Assembly: GCF_025519785.1 (NCBI RefSeq)
Contig: NZ_JAOPKZ010000003.1
Location: 114,912-178,911 of the forward strand
DNA length: 64,000 nucleotides
Source of the DNA: Staphylococcus marylandisciuri
GTDB lineage: Bacteria; Bacillota; Bacilli; Staphylococcales; Staphylococcaceae
Reading direction: 5' to 3'
Below, one piece after another: positions 20,034-31,200 of this stretch (position 1 is its first letter; each line of letters opens with the position of its first letter). Below the pieces are notes generated by a model. That model did not search any database. It saw only the letters and a list, made by a program, of their open reading frames with translations, and was not told where the DNA came from. The translations under genes and the position numbers were made by a program.

Positions 20034-20552
20034 ATGACGATAGAGACAGCATATTTTGCGGGTGGTTGCTTTTGGTGCATGGTTAAGCCATTTGATACAC
20101 ATGAGGGTATAGAAGAAGTCAGATCTGGATATATGGGCGGCCACCTAGACAATCCATCATACGAGGAAGTTAAAAGAGGCGACACTGGCCATATTGAAAC
20201 GGTAAAGATAAGATATGATAGCGACCGCTTTTCCTATGAAGAATTACTCCATATCTTCTTTTCAGTAATCGATCCTACTGATGAAGGTGGACAATATCAA
20301 GATCGTGGTCCTCAGTATAAGACAGCGATATTTTACAACAATAAAGAGCAACAACATATTGCAACTCAATTCTTAGAATCAATGCGTCACACATTCAATA
20401 ATGATAAAAGTATAGCAACACAGTTATTGCCCGCTTCTCAGTTCTATGAGGCTGAGGAATACCATCAAGACTTCTATAAAAAGAATCCTGAACGCTATCA
20501 ACAACAACAGGCTGAACGTGAAGCTTACCGCAAAGCAACGAGAACTCAATAA
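20034..20552 (+). CDS. msrA: Peptide methionine (S)-S-oxide reductase MsrA
   Basis: Reduces methionine S-sulfoxide in proteins and repairs oxidative damage. The active-site motif GGCFWCM puts the catalytic Cys at residue 12; [17 protein letters not shown] is the second conserved block. The 172-residue protein has no fused MsrB domain and MsrB is not next to it. TAGGAGCGATGAG precedes the ATG at 20034. It diverges from msrR and is convergent with mprF, with a shared two-way terminator between. Staphylococci carry several msrA copies; I cannot tell which this is beyond its position beside msrR, which matches S. aureus msrA1. Confidence 0.94.
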   Translation: MTIETAYFAGGCFWCMVKPFDTHEGIEEVRSGYMGGHLDNPSYEEVKRGDTGHIETVKIRYDSDRFSYEELLHIFFSVIDPTDEGGQYQDRGPQYKTAIFYNNKEQQHIATQFLESMRHTFNNDKSIATQLLPASQFYEAEEYHQDFYKKNPERYQQQQAEREAYRKATRTQ

Positions 20553-20553
20553 T

Positions 20554-20605
20554 AAATAAAAGTTCGAGACAGAAGTTTAATCTTTCTTGTCTCGAACTTT
20601 TATTA
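20554..20605. terminator. Two-way terminator between msrA and mprF
   Basis: AATAAAAGTTCGAGACA pairs with TGTCTCGAACTTTTATT around a 15-16-base loop. T-rich runs on both strands at the stem base make it usable by both convergent genes. Confidence 0.85.
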
Positions 20606-20611
20606 TTCAAC

Positions 20612-23140
20612 TTATTTGCGGATAGCTCTTATTACTCGTATCATACTCAACCAAAGTGAATTATGTTTGCGATAAACGATAAAGCGCGGCGACCAATAGG
20701 GTCTAAACTTTTCTTTATAACGTCTTAACCCTTGGAAACGATACAGACCATTAAAATGTTCAAATACGCGACCGGCAATTTTTTCACCTGTAAAAGCAAA
20801 GGAAACTTGCCCTACATTAGAGAGCGTTGCCATGCCCATATTAAAATAATGATATTCTTTCTCTTGTGCCCATAACAGTATATTAAGATAAAGAACATCC
20901 ATTAATGGTAAATCAGACTCTGAACGCCAGCGGATTAAATCAACTGAGATCGTTTCATTGTGATAAGTAGGCATCATATTACAAAAAGCGATAATGTCAC
21001 CCTCAGCATTTTTAATAACAGCTATGGGTGCCTTAGATAGATAGAATTCGTTGAATGAACCTACTGAGAACTTCATCTCTTTTCGACCATCAAGCCAATC
21101 ATCGCTAATCTGCCGTATTTCTTGAAGGAACCGTTTATCGAAAGGCGGCTCAATAACTTCAAATTTCATTTCTAAATCTTTGAACTTATTAATAGTGGCA
21201 CGAAGACCTCGATTCTTTTTACCAGAAGTACTAAATTTAGATAAATCGATTAAAGCCTCTTCTCCTAATTTAAAGAACTGGTTGCCAAAATTATGATATA
21301 AAGAGAGGTAATTATCCGTGACTTGATAGAAAATAACATCGTAACCTAAATAATGCGCGTGCTCGTAAAAATCTTCCAGCAGCTTAGGAAAACTACTTGG
21401 ATTACCAATAGGATCGCCGAGAATAATGTAAGCATTATGCTTACGCTTATACATAATGAACGCATCTTCATTTTCAGTAATAAAGAATTTCTTATCTCCG
21501 CTATAGATGAGATGACTTAAATAATTGCCACCGAACTGTTTAATTATAGTCTCGCAAATTGATAAATCATCTTTACCCTTAGGCAAAGTTGTTTTTCTTT
21601 CAAAGTACCATACAATGATCCCTACAATGATAACTACGGACAAGAGTGTAAGCCAGAAGTAATAACGTAATAATGATGTATTTCTTTCCACATGATAAAT
21701 ATCTAAAGTATCAAAGAAATGCGCGATCCATAGATGATTGAGATATAACATCAATGCGCTTAATAAGATACTTCCTACTAATTTACCTATCCTAACAGGT
21801 CTTTTCAATACACGAGCACTCTTATAAAGTACAATCAAAAGAATAAGTATGACGATTAACCATAAAAGCGAAATGTAAGAAGCATACGTACACAACGTCA
21901 CGCCGATAATTATGATTATAGAAATAATCTCGAAAAGCAGTGCCCTTTTAGAAAGCGCAAAAACACCGATGACATTCAATAATAACAGCAAGCACGCTGT
22001 GGTATGAATAGCCACTAAAATATAATAGAACGTATGACCTTTACTGTATAATCCATCATCGATAATGTTCACATTATTAATAAAAAATAACAGCGATGTA
22101 AATATTAAAAGTAAACTCATGGATAAAGCAGGAATTCGTGATTTAATATCTTTTTGGAACGAAAGTAAAAATGAAGTAATTTCTCTTGCCGGTAGAAATT
22201 TATCAGATTCCTCAAGGTATTTTTTAGCAGAACCACCAAATTCAAATATTGATAATATTAAAGCGACAAGCACCGGGAAGAAATAATAAGCGAAGCGGTA
22301 TAAGAGTAATGCTAGAACAATCTTATCTTCACTTACGCCTATAGCTTTCAAGCCTAGTAACATAACTAGATCAAAAGCACCTAAACCGCCTGGAATAAAG
22401 CTAATCAATCCTGACAAAGAAGCTATTATAAAAATGCCCATGTACGTAGGATAGTGCGTCTCAATATTAACTACGTGCATAGCCATAAATAAGACTCCAG
22501 AAGCAGCTAGCCACTCAAGACTTGAAATTAAAGTACAATATACCCCCGTCAATCTATTATTACCCTGTACCGGTTTAAGAATCGTCACTATTACAAAAAT
22601 AGGTAAAAATAATGCGACGAGATAAAGTAACCAGTGAATCCAAGGGAAAGGTGTAAATACGTGTTTAACATCAAATATATGTACAACGACTAATATCGAA
22701 AGTAAACTAAGTCCTGTCAACATAGACAATAATATAATTGAAATGGTATGTAACAAATCTTTGTAGTTATTTGAATACTTTTTGTAGACAAGGAAGCGGG
22801 CACTTGCACCAATAAAGCCGCCAAAACCAATCAGCGCATTAAAAGCATTAATGATATAGCCTACTCTTAGCGTCCGCCATATTGATATGTTTAATTTCAA
22901 AACTTTAGCAAGGATTACATCATATAATGAGAGCAAAATGACTGCTGCGCCTCCACTAAAGAACAGCGTAATTAAACTCATACGATCTGTCTTACTAAAA
23001 GTTAAAATGACATCTTTCGGATTAATATTATGTAGCTCTTTATAAAGTGAGTAAACTACAATAATGAATAAGATACACGCAAAACTAAATTTAAGAATTG
23101 ATAATAATTTATTCTTTTGACTTTTAGACATATCTGACAT
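20612..23140 (-). CDS. mprF: Phosphatidylglycerol lysyltransferase/flippase MprF
   Basis: A membrane enzyme that transfers lysine from lysyl-tRNA to phosphatidylglycerol and flips the product to the outer leaflet, lowering the negative surface charge and protecting against cationic peptides. The N-terminal half (about 1-500) carries many membrane segments of the flippase domain, including SFIPGGLGAFDLVMLLGLK. The C-terminal cytoplasmic domain (about 520-842) is the GNAT-like synthase with ILGDPIGNPSSFP and FNMGMATLSNVG. At 842 residues it is near the S. aureus 840. The frame extends to a TTG at 23152 with no good site; ATG 23140 follows GAGTGA and is my choice, but the start is uncertain. Confidence 0.94.
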   Translation of the reverse strand: MSDMSKSQKNKLLSILKFSFACILFIIVVYSLYKELHNINPKDVILTFSKTDRMSLITLFFSGGAAVILLSLYDVILAKVLKLNISIWRTLRVGYIINAFNALIGFGGFIGASARFLVYKKYSNNYKDLLHTISIILLSMLTGLSLLSILVVVHIFDVKHVFTPFPWIHWLLYLVALFLPIFVIVTILKPVQGNNRLTGVYCTLISSLEWLAASGVLFMAMHVVNIETHYPTYMGIFIIASLSGLISFIPGGLGAFDLVMLLGLKAIGVSEDKIVLALLLYRFAYYFFPVLVALILSIFEFGGSAKKYLEESDKFLPAREITSFLLSFQKDIKSRIPALSMSLLLIFTSLLFFINNVNIIDDGLYSKGHTFYYILVAIHTTACLLLLLNVIGVFALSKRALLFEIISIIIIIGVTLCTYASYISLLWLIVILILLIVLYKSARVLKRPVRIGKLVGSILLSALMLYLNHLWIAHFFDTLDIYHVERNTSLLRYYFWLTLLSVVIIVGIIVWYFERKTTLPKGKDDLSICETIIKQFGGNYLSHLIYSGDKKFFITENEDAFIMYKRKHNAYIILGDPIGNPSSFPKLLEDFYEHAHYLGYDVIFYQVTDNYLSLYHNFGNQFFKLGEEALIDLSKFSTSGKKNRGLRATINKFKDLEMKFEVIEPPFDKRFLQEIRQISDDWLDGRKEMKFSVGSFNEFYLSKAPIAVIKNAEGDIIAFCNMMPTYHNETISVDLIRWRSESDLPLMDVLYLNILLWAQEKEYHYFNMGMATLSNVGQVSFAFTGEKIAGRVFEHFNGLYRFQGLRRYKEKFRPYWSPRFIVYRKHNSLWLSMIRVIRAIRK

Positions 23141-23245
23141 TTTTTCACTCAATTCTATTCAAAAGTTTTCATAAGGTAACAAGAATATAGCATATTACTG
23201 CTAAGGATGATACTAAAAAATAAAATAAACTTATAAGCTTATAAA

Positions 23246-23300
23246 AAAGGCTGATCTTTAAATTATTTTATAATAAACAACTCATAAAATCAGCCTAAAA
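23246..23300 (-). terminator. Terminator after the AI-2E family gene
   Basis: AGGCTGAT (23248-23255) pairs with ATCAGCCT (23289-23296) around a 33-base AT-rich loop, and T runs flank the stem on either strand. The long loop makes it a moderate call. Confidence 0.6.
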
Positions 23301-23387
23301 ATTATAATTTTTCTATTAAGTAGTTAATAGTGAATACGATAGATATTGCAAATTAAGATAACAACCATAGCATTACCTTAACTTATA

Positions 23388-24638
23388 TTATTTGCTAATT
23401 TGTTTAGTAATTTCTTTCTCCTCATTGCTAAATTCATATTCCCCGGCATCATCACCATAATACTTATTGTAGCGACGTTTAAATAAGAGATAGATATGGG
23501 ATACGAGTACTTTTAAAATAGCATAACCAGGGATACCTAATATAATACCTACTGGACCTAGTATATTTCCACCACATAAAAGTATAAAAATAATCGTTAA
23601 TGGATGAATTTTAAGTGTTTTCCCCATAATGTTTGGAGAAATAAAATGACCTTCAAAGAAGTGCGCGAGCGTCCACACTACGATTAATTTTAAAAGCATG
23701 ATAGGTGATGTAATAATAGCGATGATGATAGCTGGCGAAATAGCAATTGTCGGCCCAATATAAGGTACCACACTTGTTACTGCTGCAATTGAAGCTAGAA
23801 TCAAGGCGTAGTCTAAGCCGATAATTTCGTAGCCAATATACAGTAGCACTCCGATACATAGCGATACGATCATTTGACCTTGTATATAGGAACCTACCTG
23901 TAAACTCATCTTCTCTAATAAGTCGTGAAAGTCTTTTCTAAACTTAGGAGGAATGATTCCAGTTGTGAATTCTTTAAAGCGATGACCATCTTTCAACATA
24001 AAGAACAATACAAATGGAGTAGTGGCGATGACAATTCCTACATTAACTAGAGTTTCAGCGATATTCTTTAACTTTGAACCCAATCCATCTGTATAATCAG
24101 TGGCTAACGACGGTAATTTATTAGCGAATTTATCTAAGTTACCTTGTATTTGATCGTAAAAAGTAGCGATCACTGAGTAATTAGAAAACTGATCTATAAA
24201 ATGATTTACTTTTCTTACATAATAAGGGAAATTATTAGCCATACTCTTAATTTGGTCAGAAATAATCGGGATTAATAAATTAACTGCTAGAGTGATTAAG
24301 CCACTAATCAGTAAAAATATAATCACTATGCCCCATAAGCGAGAGATGTGATAGCGCTCCATGAAATTAACTATAGGGTTAAGTAAATAGTACAGTATCA
24401 ACGACACTATGATTGGTGCCATTATTGTATTAAAAATGATGATGAAAGGTTTAAAGATATACGATATTTGATCAAAAATAAAAATCACGATTCCAAGTAA
24501 TATAAGGAGTATTAATCCGAAAATTATATCCTTACCACCAAGAAACTTCATAAAACGGGTCTCAGGAAAAGAGAGTTTTAGTTTCTTAGCGTTCTCAGAT
24601 GTATGAGTGGAAGATTTCTTCTTCGCTTCCTTTTCCAT
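23388..24638 (-). CDS. AI-2E family transporter
   Basis: A 416-residue polytopic membrane protein of the AI-2E (YdiK/PerM/TqsA) family. A charged N-terminal tail is followed by paired membrane segments, a long extracytoplasmic stretch (about 130-210, including YYVRKVNHFIDQFSNYS), the conserved glycine/proline-rich core SVVPYIGPTIAISPAI and GGNILGPVGIILGIPGYA, and an acidic tail. Family members export small molecules or ions; some are Na+/H+ antiporters and TqsA exports autoinducer-2. The substrate here is unknown. GGTGA lies seven bases before the ATG. It sits between mprF and alsT in the same orientation, but terminators on both sides suggest its own transcript. Confidence 0.85.
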   Translation of the reverse strand: MEKEAKKKSSTHTSENAKKLKLSFPETRFMKFLGGKDIIFGLILLILLGIVIFIFDQISYIFKPFIIIFNTIMAPIIVSLILYYLLNPIVNFMERYHISRLWGIVIIFLLISGLITLAVNLLIPIISDQIKSMANNFPYYVRKVNHFIDQFSNYSVIATFYDQIQGNLDKFANKLPSLATDYTDGLGSKLKNIAETLVNVGIVIATTPFVLFFMLKDGHRFKEFTTGIIPPKFRKDFHDLLEKMSLQVGSYIQGQMIVSLCIGVLLYIGYEIIGLDYALILASIAAVTSVVPYIGPTIAISPAIIIAIITSPIMLLKLIVVWTLAHFFEGHFISPNIMGKTLKIHPLTIIFILLCGGNILGPVGIILGIPGYAILKVLVSHIYLLFKRRYNKYYGDDAGEYEFSNEEKEITKQISK

Positions 24639-24746
24639 ACTAAATCACCGTTCCTTGCTAAAAATTAAAATTATATAACTACTACATTATATACTATTTT
24701 AGTAAACTACATAAACACAAAATCCCTTGATTGTCACTTATGTAGA

Positions 24747-24779
24747 GAAAAGCTATGACAGCGTCGTGCCGCCATAGCC
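24747..24779 (-). terminator. alsT terminator
   Basis: GCTATGGCGGC pairs with GCTGTCATAGC over a short ACGAC loop, then TTTTCT on the minus strand, ten bases past the alsT stop. Confidence 0.85.
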
Positions 24780-24788
24780 TTGTGCTCA

Positions 24789-26249
24789 TCAGTATAAAGA
24801 TTTATTTTTCTTATTAGCTCCCCAACTTTCAATACCAAAAAGATTAATTTCTAATTCTTCTGGCCTAAAGATTGGTCGCTTACCTTCTTTACGCTGTAAA
24901 CGGTAATCTTTCATAACTGCAAACGCTATGTTAGATAAGGCAATAATTGAGATCAAGTTAACTATTGCCATAAAGCCCATAAATAAGTCTGCTGTGCTCC
25001 ATACCGTCTCAGTCTTAACTACAGCTCCTGCAAATACGAGTACTACTACTAAACATCTGAAAACAAATAGAATTGATTTATTATTAGATAAATATTCAAT
25101 ATTAGACTGTCCATAATAGTAATTACCGATCACTGATGAAAAAGCAAATAAGGTAATAGCAATAGTTAAGAAAATACCTCCAGCACTTCCTAAATGCTCA
25201 TTTAATGCTGATTGAGTAACTTGAACACCTTGAGGAGCCTTTTCACCAAATTTCAGTCCTGAATATAACAAAATCATAATAGCTGTTGATGTACAAACTA
25301 ACATCGTGTCAAAGAAGACACCAAGTGATTGAATGAGACCTTGCTTAACAGGATGAGGAGCAGCAGCGGTCGCAGCAGCATTCGGCGCAGAACCCATACC
25401 GGCTTCATTAGAGAAAAGCCCTCTCTTAATACCTTGTAATACTGCAGCACCGACTGCACCGCCTGTAACTTGTTCTAAACCAAACGCACTTTTCACTATA
25501 GTAGCTAACATCGGTATAATTTGATCAAAATGCATAACTAAAATGACAAGTACAATGCCAATGTAGATCAATGCCATTACAGGCACGATTACAGAAGATA
25601 ACTTAGCGATACTACGCACGCCACCGAAAATAATAATACCAGTGAGCACTGCTAAAACGAGACCTGTAATTACCGGATTTACATTATATTGAGTCGATAA
25701 AGATTCTGCGATTGTATTCGATTGAACAGTATTAAAGACAAAAGCAAACGTTATCGTAATTAAAATGGCAAACACCACACCTAGCCACTTCTGGTTTAAG
25801 CCTTTAGTGATGTAATATGCCGGTCCTCCACGAAAACCGCCATCTTTGTCAGGCACTTTATATACTTGCGCCAATGTCGCTTCCATGAAAGCACTTGCTG
25901 CACCGATAAGCGCTATGAGCCACATCCAAAAGACAGCTCCCGGACCACCGAGAACGATTGCAGTTGCCACCCCTGCGATATTACCAGTACCCACGCGAGA
26001 TCCTGCACTAATCGCAAACGCTTGGAAAGGAGAAATCCCTTTCTTACCATTATCTAACGTTTCTGGTTTTTCTCCCAAGGCTCTAAACATTTCAAAGAAC
26101 CATCGAATTTGGACAAACCTAGAACCTATTGTAAAAAATATCCCAACCGTAATAAGTAAGCCAATTAAGTATTGCGACCAAATTAGATCATTTCCAACTT
26201 GGACGAATGACTTAAACCAACCTGGGATATAACTATCAAAGTTATTCAT
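24789..26249 (-). CDS. alsT: Alanine/glycine:cation symporter family protein AlsT
   Basis: A 486-residue secondary transporter of the AGCS family that imports small neutral amino acids with sodium. About ten membrane segments are visible. Family signatures include AISAGSRVGTGNIAGVATAI near residue 85 and the conserved KRGLFSNEAGMGSAPNAAATAAA stretch near 275-295. The frame reaches 26264, but GAGAG is eight bases before the third ATG at 26249, whose protein begins MNNFDSYIPGWF; I chose this start. AlsT is reported as a glutamine or alanine carrier in staphylococci and Bacillus; which applies here is open. It lies downstream of parC with 337 bases between. Confidence 0.9.
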   Translation of the reverse strand: MNNFDSYIPGWFKSFVQVGNDLIWSQYLIGLLITVGIFFTIGSRFVQIRWFFEMFRALGEKPETLDNGKKGISPFQAFAISAGSRVGTGNIAGVATAIVLGGPGAVFWMWLIALIGAASAFMEATLAQVYKVPDKDGGFRGGPAYYITKGLNQKWLGVVFAILITITFAFVFNTVQSNTIAESLSTQYNVNPVITGLVLAVLTGIIIFGGVRSIAKLSSVIVPVMALIYIGIVLVILVMHFDQIIPMLATIVKSAFGLEQVTGGAVGAAVLQGIKRGLFSNEAGMGSAPNAAATAAAPHPVKQGLIQSLGVFFDTMLVCTSTAIMILLYSGLKFGEKAPQGVQVTQSALNEHLGSAGGIFLTIAITLFAFSSVIGNYYYGQSNIEYLSNNKSILFVFRCLVVVLVFAGAVVKTETVWSTADLFMGFMAIVNLISIIALSNIAFAVMKDYRLQRKEGKRPIFRPEELEINLFGIESWGANKKNKSLY

Positions 26250-26586
26250 TATCATCACTCTCATCTATATAATTTTTTGCGATATTGTCTTTGAGTTTTT
26301 TAGCGGATTAATTACAAATATTGGCGAAAGCTCTAATCCATCCAACTCGATAAATATCACTTTACCTCAATTAGGGACGTGCAGGTTATATGTATTAAGA
26401 AACTATTTTTTAAATTAGAAGTTTAGCATCTTCTAAAAAATGTTCCTTCAAAATAGTGCTGCTAAATCATACCATTTGACGCATCAAATAAATATAATTC
26501 AGCAACACTAAGTTTTGTCTTTAATTATTAACTGCGTGTACCGTCCTGTTAATCATTTTATCATTATAAATGGAGAAAGACTATTA
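26250..26586. other. alsT leader and parC 3' region with a long hairpin
   Basis: No gene. The noteworthy structure is an inverted repeat at 26456-26508: outer arms GTGCTGCT/AGCAACAC and inner arms ATTTGA/TCAAAT. It lacks a T tract, so it may be an RNA end-protection hairpin for parEC or part of an alsT leader. The function is not known. Confidence 0.45.
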
Positions 26587-29007
26587 TTATCTAGAATTAT
26601 TTTCCTCTATAATCAGTGACTTCACTTTCCCAAATTCATCGATGTCGACGATAAAACTACCATTCGTATATTGTTCAGATAAATGTACATCCCTTACGTT
26701 GCCTGATTTAAATGTTTGATCTGAAGTAATAACATACTTCGAATCGTCCGCCTGAACTACCTTAGCATCAACAATGCGATGAGGCGTTTTCTTTAACTCC
26801 CTAAGCAGCGTGAGCCCTCTTTGTGCACGTTTAGCTTGTTGTAATACTTTAAAACCAATACGTTTTAGAGCACCTCGCTGAGTGACCATAAGAAGCGTAT
26901 CTGTTTCTTTAACACTGTGAGTTAGTACAACGACATCCTCATCTTTAAGGTTTATAGATTTAACGCCGGCCGCTTTTAGACCCGTATCGTTCAGTTCTTC
27001 AGAACTATAAGTAAGAGACATACCTCTTTGAGTAAGGACTGTGATGAATTCAGGTTGTTTGTTAACTTTGAATACGCTAATCACTTCATCTCCATCTTTA
27101 ACCTTCATAGCTACTAGTGGCTTACTATAACGAGTTGTTTTAAACATTGAAATGTTGCTTTTCTTAATCATGCCATTTTGGGTCGCGATGATGTAATAAC
27201 CGTTAGGTTTAAAATCTGTTTCAGTATAGATATCAACTACATGCTCATCGTGATCTATAGCTACAATTTGTGAAATATGTTTACCTAATTCTTTCCACTT
27301 AATCTCAACTAACTTATGCACCGGTATATATAGATATCTACCTTTAGTAGTAAACACTAAAACAGTATCTAAAGTGTTAGCCTCAAAATGTTTAAGTAAC
27401 CTATCTCCATCTTTCACACCCACTTCTTGTATTCCACTCGCATTGTAGCTACGTAATGAAGTTCGCTTAATATAACCATCTTGGGTTAAGCTAACCACCA
27501 CATTCTCACTAGGAACCATTACTTCTTTGTCTATTTTAAGTTCAGCTATTTCTGCTTCAATAACGGATAAGCGTGGTTCTTTAAACTCCTTACGGATAGC
27601 TGTCAGTTCATCTTTAATAACCGCTAATAAAGCATCATGATCATCCAATACGTGGCGTAGATGAGCAATCGTTTCTTTTAATCCAGCATGTTCATCTTCT
27701 AATTGTACAATATCTGTATTTGTTAATCTGTAGAGCTGCAACATTACGATAGCTTCAGCTTGTGTTTCTGTGAAGTCATATTCAGCAACCAAATTGTCTT
27801 TAGCGTCTCTTTTATTTTTAGAATTTCGTATCAATTGAATAACCTCATCTAAAATAGAGAGCGCTTTCATTAGCCCTTCCACTATATGCATACGATTTTC
27901 AGCATGTCTTAAATCGTAGCGCGTACGGTTTGTCACAACCTCAATTTGGTGATTAAGATAGCTGTTAATAATATCTCTCAGTCCCATTAATTTAGGACGT
28001 CCTTCACTTATGGCTACCATATTAAAATTATAGGATATTTGTAAATCAGTATTTTTGAATAGATAATTTAACACTGCTTCACTATTAACATCTTTCTTAA
28101 GTTCTATAGCAATACGTAAACCCGTTCTATCAGTTTCATCTCTTACTTCTATGATGCCGTCTACTTTCTTATCTGCCCGTAACTCATCTATTTTCTTAAC
28201 TAAGCTACTTTTATTAACTTCATAAGGTATTTCAGATACAACTAATTCAGTACGCCCATTACGTAGTTTCTCAGTTTCAACTTTAGAACGCACCACAACT
28301 TTTCCTTTTCCAGTTTCATAAGCTTTTTTTATGCCTTCAATTCCTTGAATAATACCACCAGTAGGAAAATCAGGACCTTTGATGTATTTCATTAACTGCT
28401 TAACTGAAATATCTGGTTGATCAATGAATTTGAGCGTAGCCTGAATCACCTCACCGAGATTGTGAGGTGGGATATCTGTGGCATAACCTGCTGAAATTCC
28501 AGTACTGCCATTGATTAATAAATTGGGTAAACGAGCAGGTAAGACCATAGGTTCATTGGTAGTATCATCATAGTTAGGCATAAATGGAACAGTTTCTTTA
28601 TTGATATCTCTTAACAACTGTTCTGAAATACGACTTAATTTAGCCTCAGTATAACGCATTGCTGCTGGTGGATCATTATCGATACTACCATTATTACCGT
28701 GCATCTCAATTAGAACGTGACGTAGTTTCCATTCTTGACTGAGACGGACCATGGCATCATATACAGAGGTGTCACCATGAGGATGGTATTGACCTATAAC
28801 ATCACCAACTGATTTAGCACTTTTACGGAAGTTTTTATCGAAAGTATTCCCGCTCGAATACATAGCAAATAAGATCCGCCGCTGCACAGGTTTTAATCCG
28901 TCACGAACGTCGGGCAGTGCACGTTCTTGTATGATGTACTTACTATATCGTCCGAAGCGATCTCCAATTACATCTTCAAGTGATAAGTCTTGGATGATTT
29001 CACTCAT
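26587..29007 (-). CDS. parC: DNA topoisomerase IV subunit A
   Basis: The breakage-reunion subunit of topoisomerase IV, which decatenates sister chromosomes. The catalytic tyrosine is Tyr119 in [14 protein letters not shown]. The quinolone-pocket helix reads [15 protein letters not shown], so the positions known in S. aureus as Ser80 and Glu84 are Thr80 and Asp84 here. The C-terminal beta-pinwheel carries repeated strands with [22 protein letters not shown] and [12 protein letters not shown]. Length 806 is near the S. aureus 800. Its ATG overlaps the parE stop by four bases, so the subunits are translationally coupled. GGAGGGTG lies upstream. Gene symbol grlA is a synonym. Confidence 0.97.
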   Translation of the reverse strand: MSEIIQDLSLEDVIGDRFGRYSKYIIQERALPDVRDGLKPVQRRILFAMYSSGNTFDKNFRKSAKSVGDVIGQYHPHGDTSVYDAMVRLSQEWKLRHVLIEMHGNNGSIDNDPPAAMRYTEAKLSRISEQLLRDINKETVPFMPNYDDTTNEPMVLPARLPNLLINGSTGISAGYATDIPPHNLGEVIQATLKFIDQPDISVKQLMKYIKGPDFPTGGIIQGIEGIKKAYETGKGKVVVRSKVETEKLRNGRTELVVSEIPYEVNKSSLVKKIDELRADKKVDGIIEVRDETDRTGLRIAIELKKDVNSEAVLNYLFKNTDLQISYNFNMVAISEGRPKLMGLRDIINSYLNHQIEVVTNRTRYDLRHAENRMHIVEGLMKALSILDEVIQLIRNSKNKRDAKDNLVAEYDFTETQAEAIVMLQLYRLTNTDIVQLEDEHAGLKETIAHLRHVLDDHDALLAVIKDELTAIRKEFKEPRLSVIEAEIAELKIDKEVMVPSENVVVSLTQDGYIKRTSLRSYNASGIQEVGVKDGDRLLKHFEANTLDTVLVFTTKGRYLYIPVHKLVEIKWKELGKHISQIVAIDHDEHVVDIYTETDFKPNGYYIIATQNGMIKKSNISMFKTTRYSKPLVAMKVKDGDEVISVFKVNKQPEFITVLTQRGMSLTYSSEELNDTGLKAAGVKSINLKDEDVVVLTHSVKETDTLLMVTQRGALKRIGFKVLQQAKRAQRGLTLLRELKKTPHRIVDAKVVQADDSKYVITSDQTFKSGNVRDVHLSEQYTNGSFIVDIDEFGKVKSLIIEENNSR

Positions 29008-31004
29008 CTTACACCCTCCTCATCGATACCGTGTTGCTCAAGAACTTGTATCTCATTATTATCAAGAATACTTTGTTCTTCTTGTAATCCAAATTCCACA
29101 TGGTTTTCAATCCACTCACGTCTAGGAGCTACTTTGTCACCCATTAAAGTAGTGACGCGTTTTGACGAACGTAGCTCATCATCTACTTGTACGCGAATTA
29201 AAGTACGTGTTTCAGGGTTCATCGTTGTCTCCCATAATTGATCTGGATTCATTTCCCCTAGACCTTTGTAGCGTTGTAGAGTAAAGCCTTTACCCAATTT
29301 CTTTTGAAGCTTATCTAACTCATCATCAGTCCACGCATATTCTACTTTTTTATTCTTTCCTTTACCTTTTTCAAGTTTATATAATGGAGGCAATGCAATG
29401 AATACTCTTCCTCCTTCTACTAAAGGCTTCATGTATTTAAAGAAGAACGTTAAGAGTAGAACTTGGATGTGAGCGCCGTCAGTATCAGCGTCTGTCATAA
29501 TGATAATACGGTTATAATTACTGTCATCGAGCTTAAATTCGGTTCCTACTCCAGCACCTATAGTATGAATAATTGTGTTTATTTCTTCATTTTTAAAGAT
29601 ATCTTCTAAGCGTGCTTTTTCAGTATTGATCACTTTTCCTCTTAAAGGTAAAATAGCTTGAAATTTGCGATCCCGTCCTAATTTAGCAGAACCTCCTGCT
29701 GAATCACCCTCGACGAGATATAATTCATTTTTCTCAGTATTTTTACTTTGAGCTGGCGTCAATTTACCAGAAAGCAACGTGTCTTTACGTTTGTTTTTCT
29801 TACCTGACCGAGCGTCCTCTCTCGCTTTACGTGCAGCCATTCTTGCTTGTTGTGCTTTTATGGCTTTCTTTACTAAAGATTTAGAGAGTTGCCCTTTCTC
29901 TTCTAGATAAAATGGTAATTTATCCGCCACGACTGATTCTACAGCCCCTCTCGCTTCCGGAGTACCTAATTTAGATTTAGTTTGACCTTCAAATTGCAAT
30001 AATTCTTCCGGAATCCGCACAGAAATGATTGCTGTTAAACCTTCACGGATATCGTTTCCCTCTAAGTTTTTATCTTTATCTTTTAATTCATTTATGCGTC
30101 TAGCATAATCGTTAAACATACGGGTCATCGCTGTCTTGAAACCAACTTCATGCGTACCACCATCTTTGGTTCTCACGTTGTTAACAAAGCTCAAAATGCT
30201 TTCGGAATATTGATCGTTATACTGAAAAGCGATATCTACTTCTATATCATTGGATAACCCTGTAAATTTAGTAACTTCGTGCAACACTTCTTTACCTTCA
30301 TTCACATAGCTAACAAATTCTTTAATTCCCTCTTCATAGTGATATACTTCTTCGCGATCTTTACCTACGCGTAGATCTTTAAGTTCAATTCTTAAGTTTT
30401 TAAGTAAAAAAGCAGATTCTTGTAACCTTTCGCTGAGGGTTTCAAAATTAAAGCTTGTAGAAGATTTAAAGATATTTGGATCGGGTTTGAAAGTAACTTT
30501 AGTCCCTGTTTTACGTGTTTTCCCTTTTTTCTCTAGACCACTTTTAGGACAACCACCCTTTTCAAAGCGTTGATTGTAAATTGCTCCATCTCGATAGATT
30601 TCTACTTCTAGCCATTCACTGAGTGCATTAACTACAGAGGCACCTACACCGTGTAAGCCACCTGATGTTTTATAACCACCTTGACCAAACTTACCTCCGG
30701 CATGTAATACAGTGAAGATAACTTGTACAGTCGGTTTTCCTGAATTATGAATTCCTGTAGGCATACCGCGCCCGTTATCTTCTATCGATATACTTTCATC
30801 TTTATTAATTGTGACTTTTATCTCATTTCCATGTCCGTTAAGTATTTCATCAACAGAATTATCAACTACTTCATAAACTAAGTGATGTAAACCACGTTTA
30901 TCGGTGGAACCTATGTACATACCAGGTCTTTTGCGAACTGCCTCTAGTCCTTCAAGAACCTGTATGGAATCATCCGAATAATGATTATTTTTCTTATTAA
31001 CCAA
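29004..31004 (-). CDS. parE: DNA topoisomerase IV subunit B
   Basis: The ATPase subunit of topoisomerase IV. The GHKL domain has [18 protein letters not shown] and [15 protein letters not shown]; the TOPRIM domain has [22 protein letters not shown] and [11 protein letters not shown]. Length 666 is normal. Translation begins at TTG (31004): AGGAGG lies nine bases upstream and no ATG is near. A LexA-like box (GAACGTACGTTT) lies 18 bases upstream of the start, so parEC should rise during the SOS response. It is divergent from plsY, as in other staphylococci. Confidence 0.97.
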   Translation of the reverse strand: MVNKKNNHYSDDSIQVLEGLEAVRKRPGMYIGSTDKRGLHHLVYEVVDNSVDEILNGHGNEIKVTINKDESISIEDNGRGMPTGIHNSGKPTVQVIFTVLHAGGKFGQGGYKTSGGLHGVGASVVNALSEWLEVEIYRDGAIYNQRFEKGGCPKSGLEKKGKTRKTGTKVTFKPDPNIFKSSTSFNFETLSERLQESAFLLKNLRIELKDLRVGKDREEVYHYEEGIKEFVSYVNEGKEVLHEVTKFTGLSNDIEVDIAFQYNDQYSESILSFVNNVRTKDGGTHEVGFKTAMTRMFNDYARRINELKDKDKNLEGNDIREGLTAIISVRIPEELLQFEGQTKSKLGTPEARGAVESVVADKLPFYLEEKGQLSKSLVKKAIKAQQARMAARKAREDARSGKKNKRKDTLLSGKLTPAQSKNTEKNELYLVEGDSAGGSAKLGRDRKFQAILPLRGKVINTEKARLEDIFKNEEINTIIHTIGAGVGTEFKLDDSNYNRIIIMTDADTDGAHIQVLLLTFFFKYMKPLVEGGRVFIALPPLYKLEKGKGKNKKVEYAWTDDELDKLQKKLGKGFTLQRYKGLGEMNPDQLWETTMNPETRTLIRVQVDDELRSSKRVTTLMGDKVAPRREWIENHVEFGLQEEQSILDNNEIQVLEQHGIDEEGVR

Positions 31005-31021
31005 TCGTTTCGCCCTCCTAC

Positions 31022-31033
31022 AAACGTACGTTC
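31022..31033. promoter_or_regulatory. LexA-like box in front of parE
   Basis: On the minus strand C-GAACGTACGTTT-G, one change from GAAC-N4-GTTC and palindromic in its centre. It lies just upstream of the parE ribosome binding site. Confidence 0.75.
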
Positions 31034-31200
31034 GTTTTTTAAACCATACAATAGTTATTCTTATATAAAATTACCTAAAATGCAAGCGTCAAAATAATTT
31101 TAACAGTGTAAAAAGACCCTCGGTAAAAGTTTTATTCGTATTACTTCGAGGATATATGATAGAATATATCTAACGTCATTAAAGGTTGTGATTTAATAAA

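Noticed and set aside
24639..24788. Possible glcT gene between the AI-2E gene and alsT
   Set aside because: I recall glcT near this place in S. aureus, but only 150 bases with a terminator are present here and no remnant is visible.
26250..26586. Glycine or other riboswitch upstream of alsT
   Set aside because: No match to the conserved cores of known amino acid riboswitches could be found by eye; only an unassigned hairpin.
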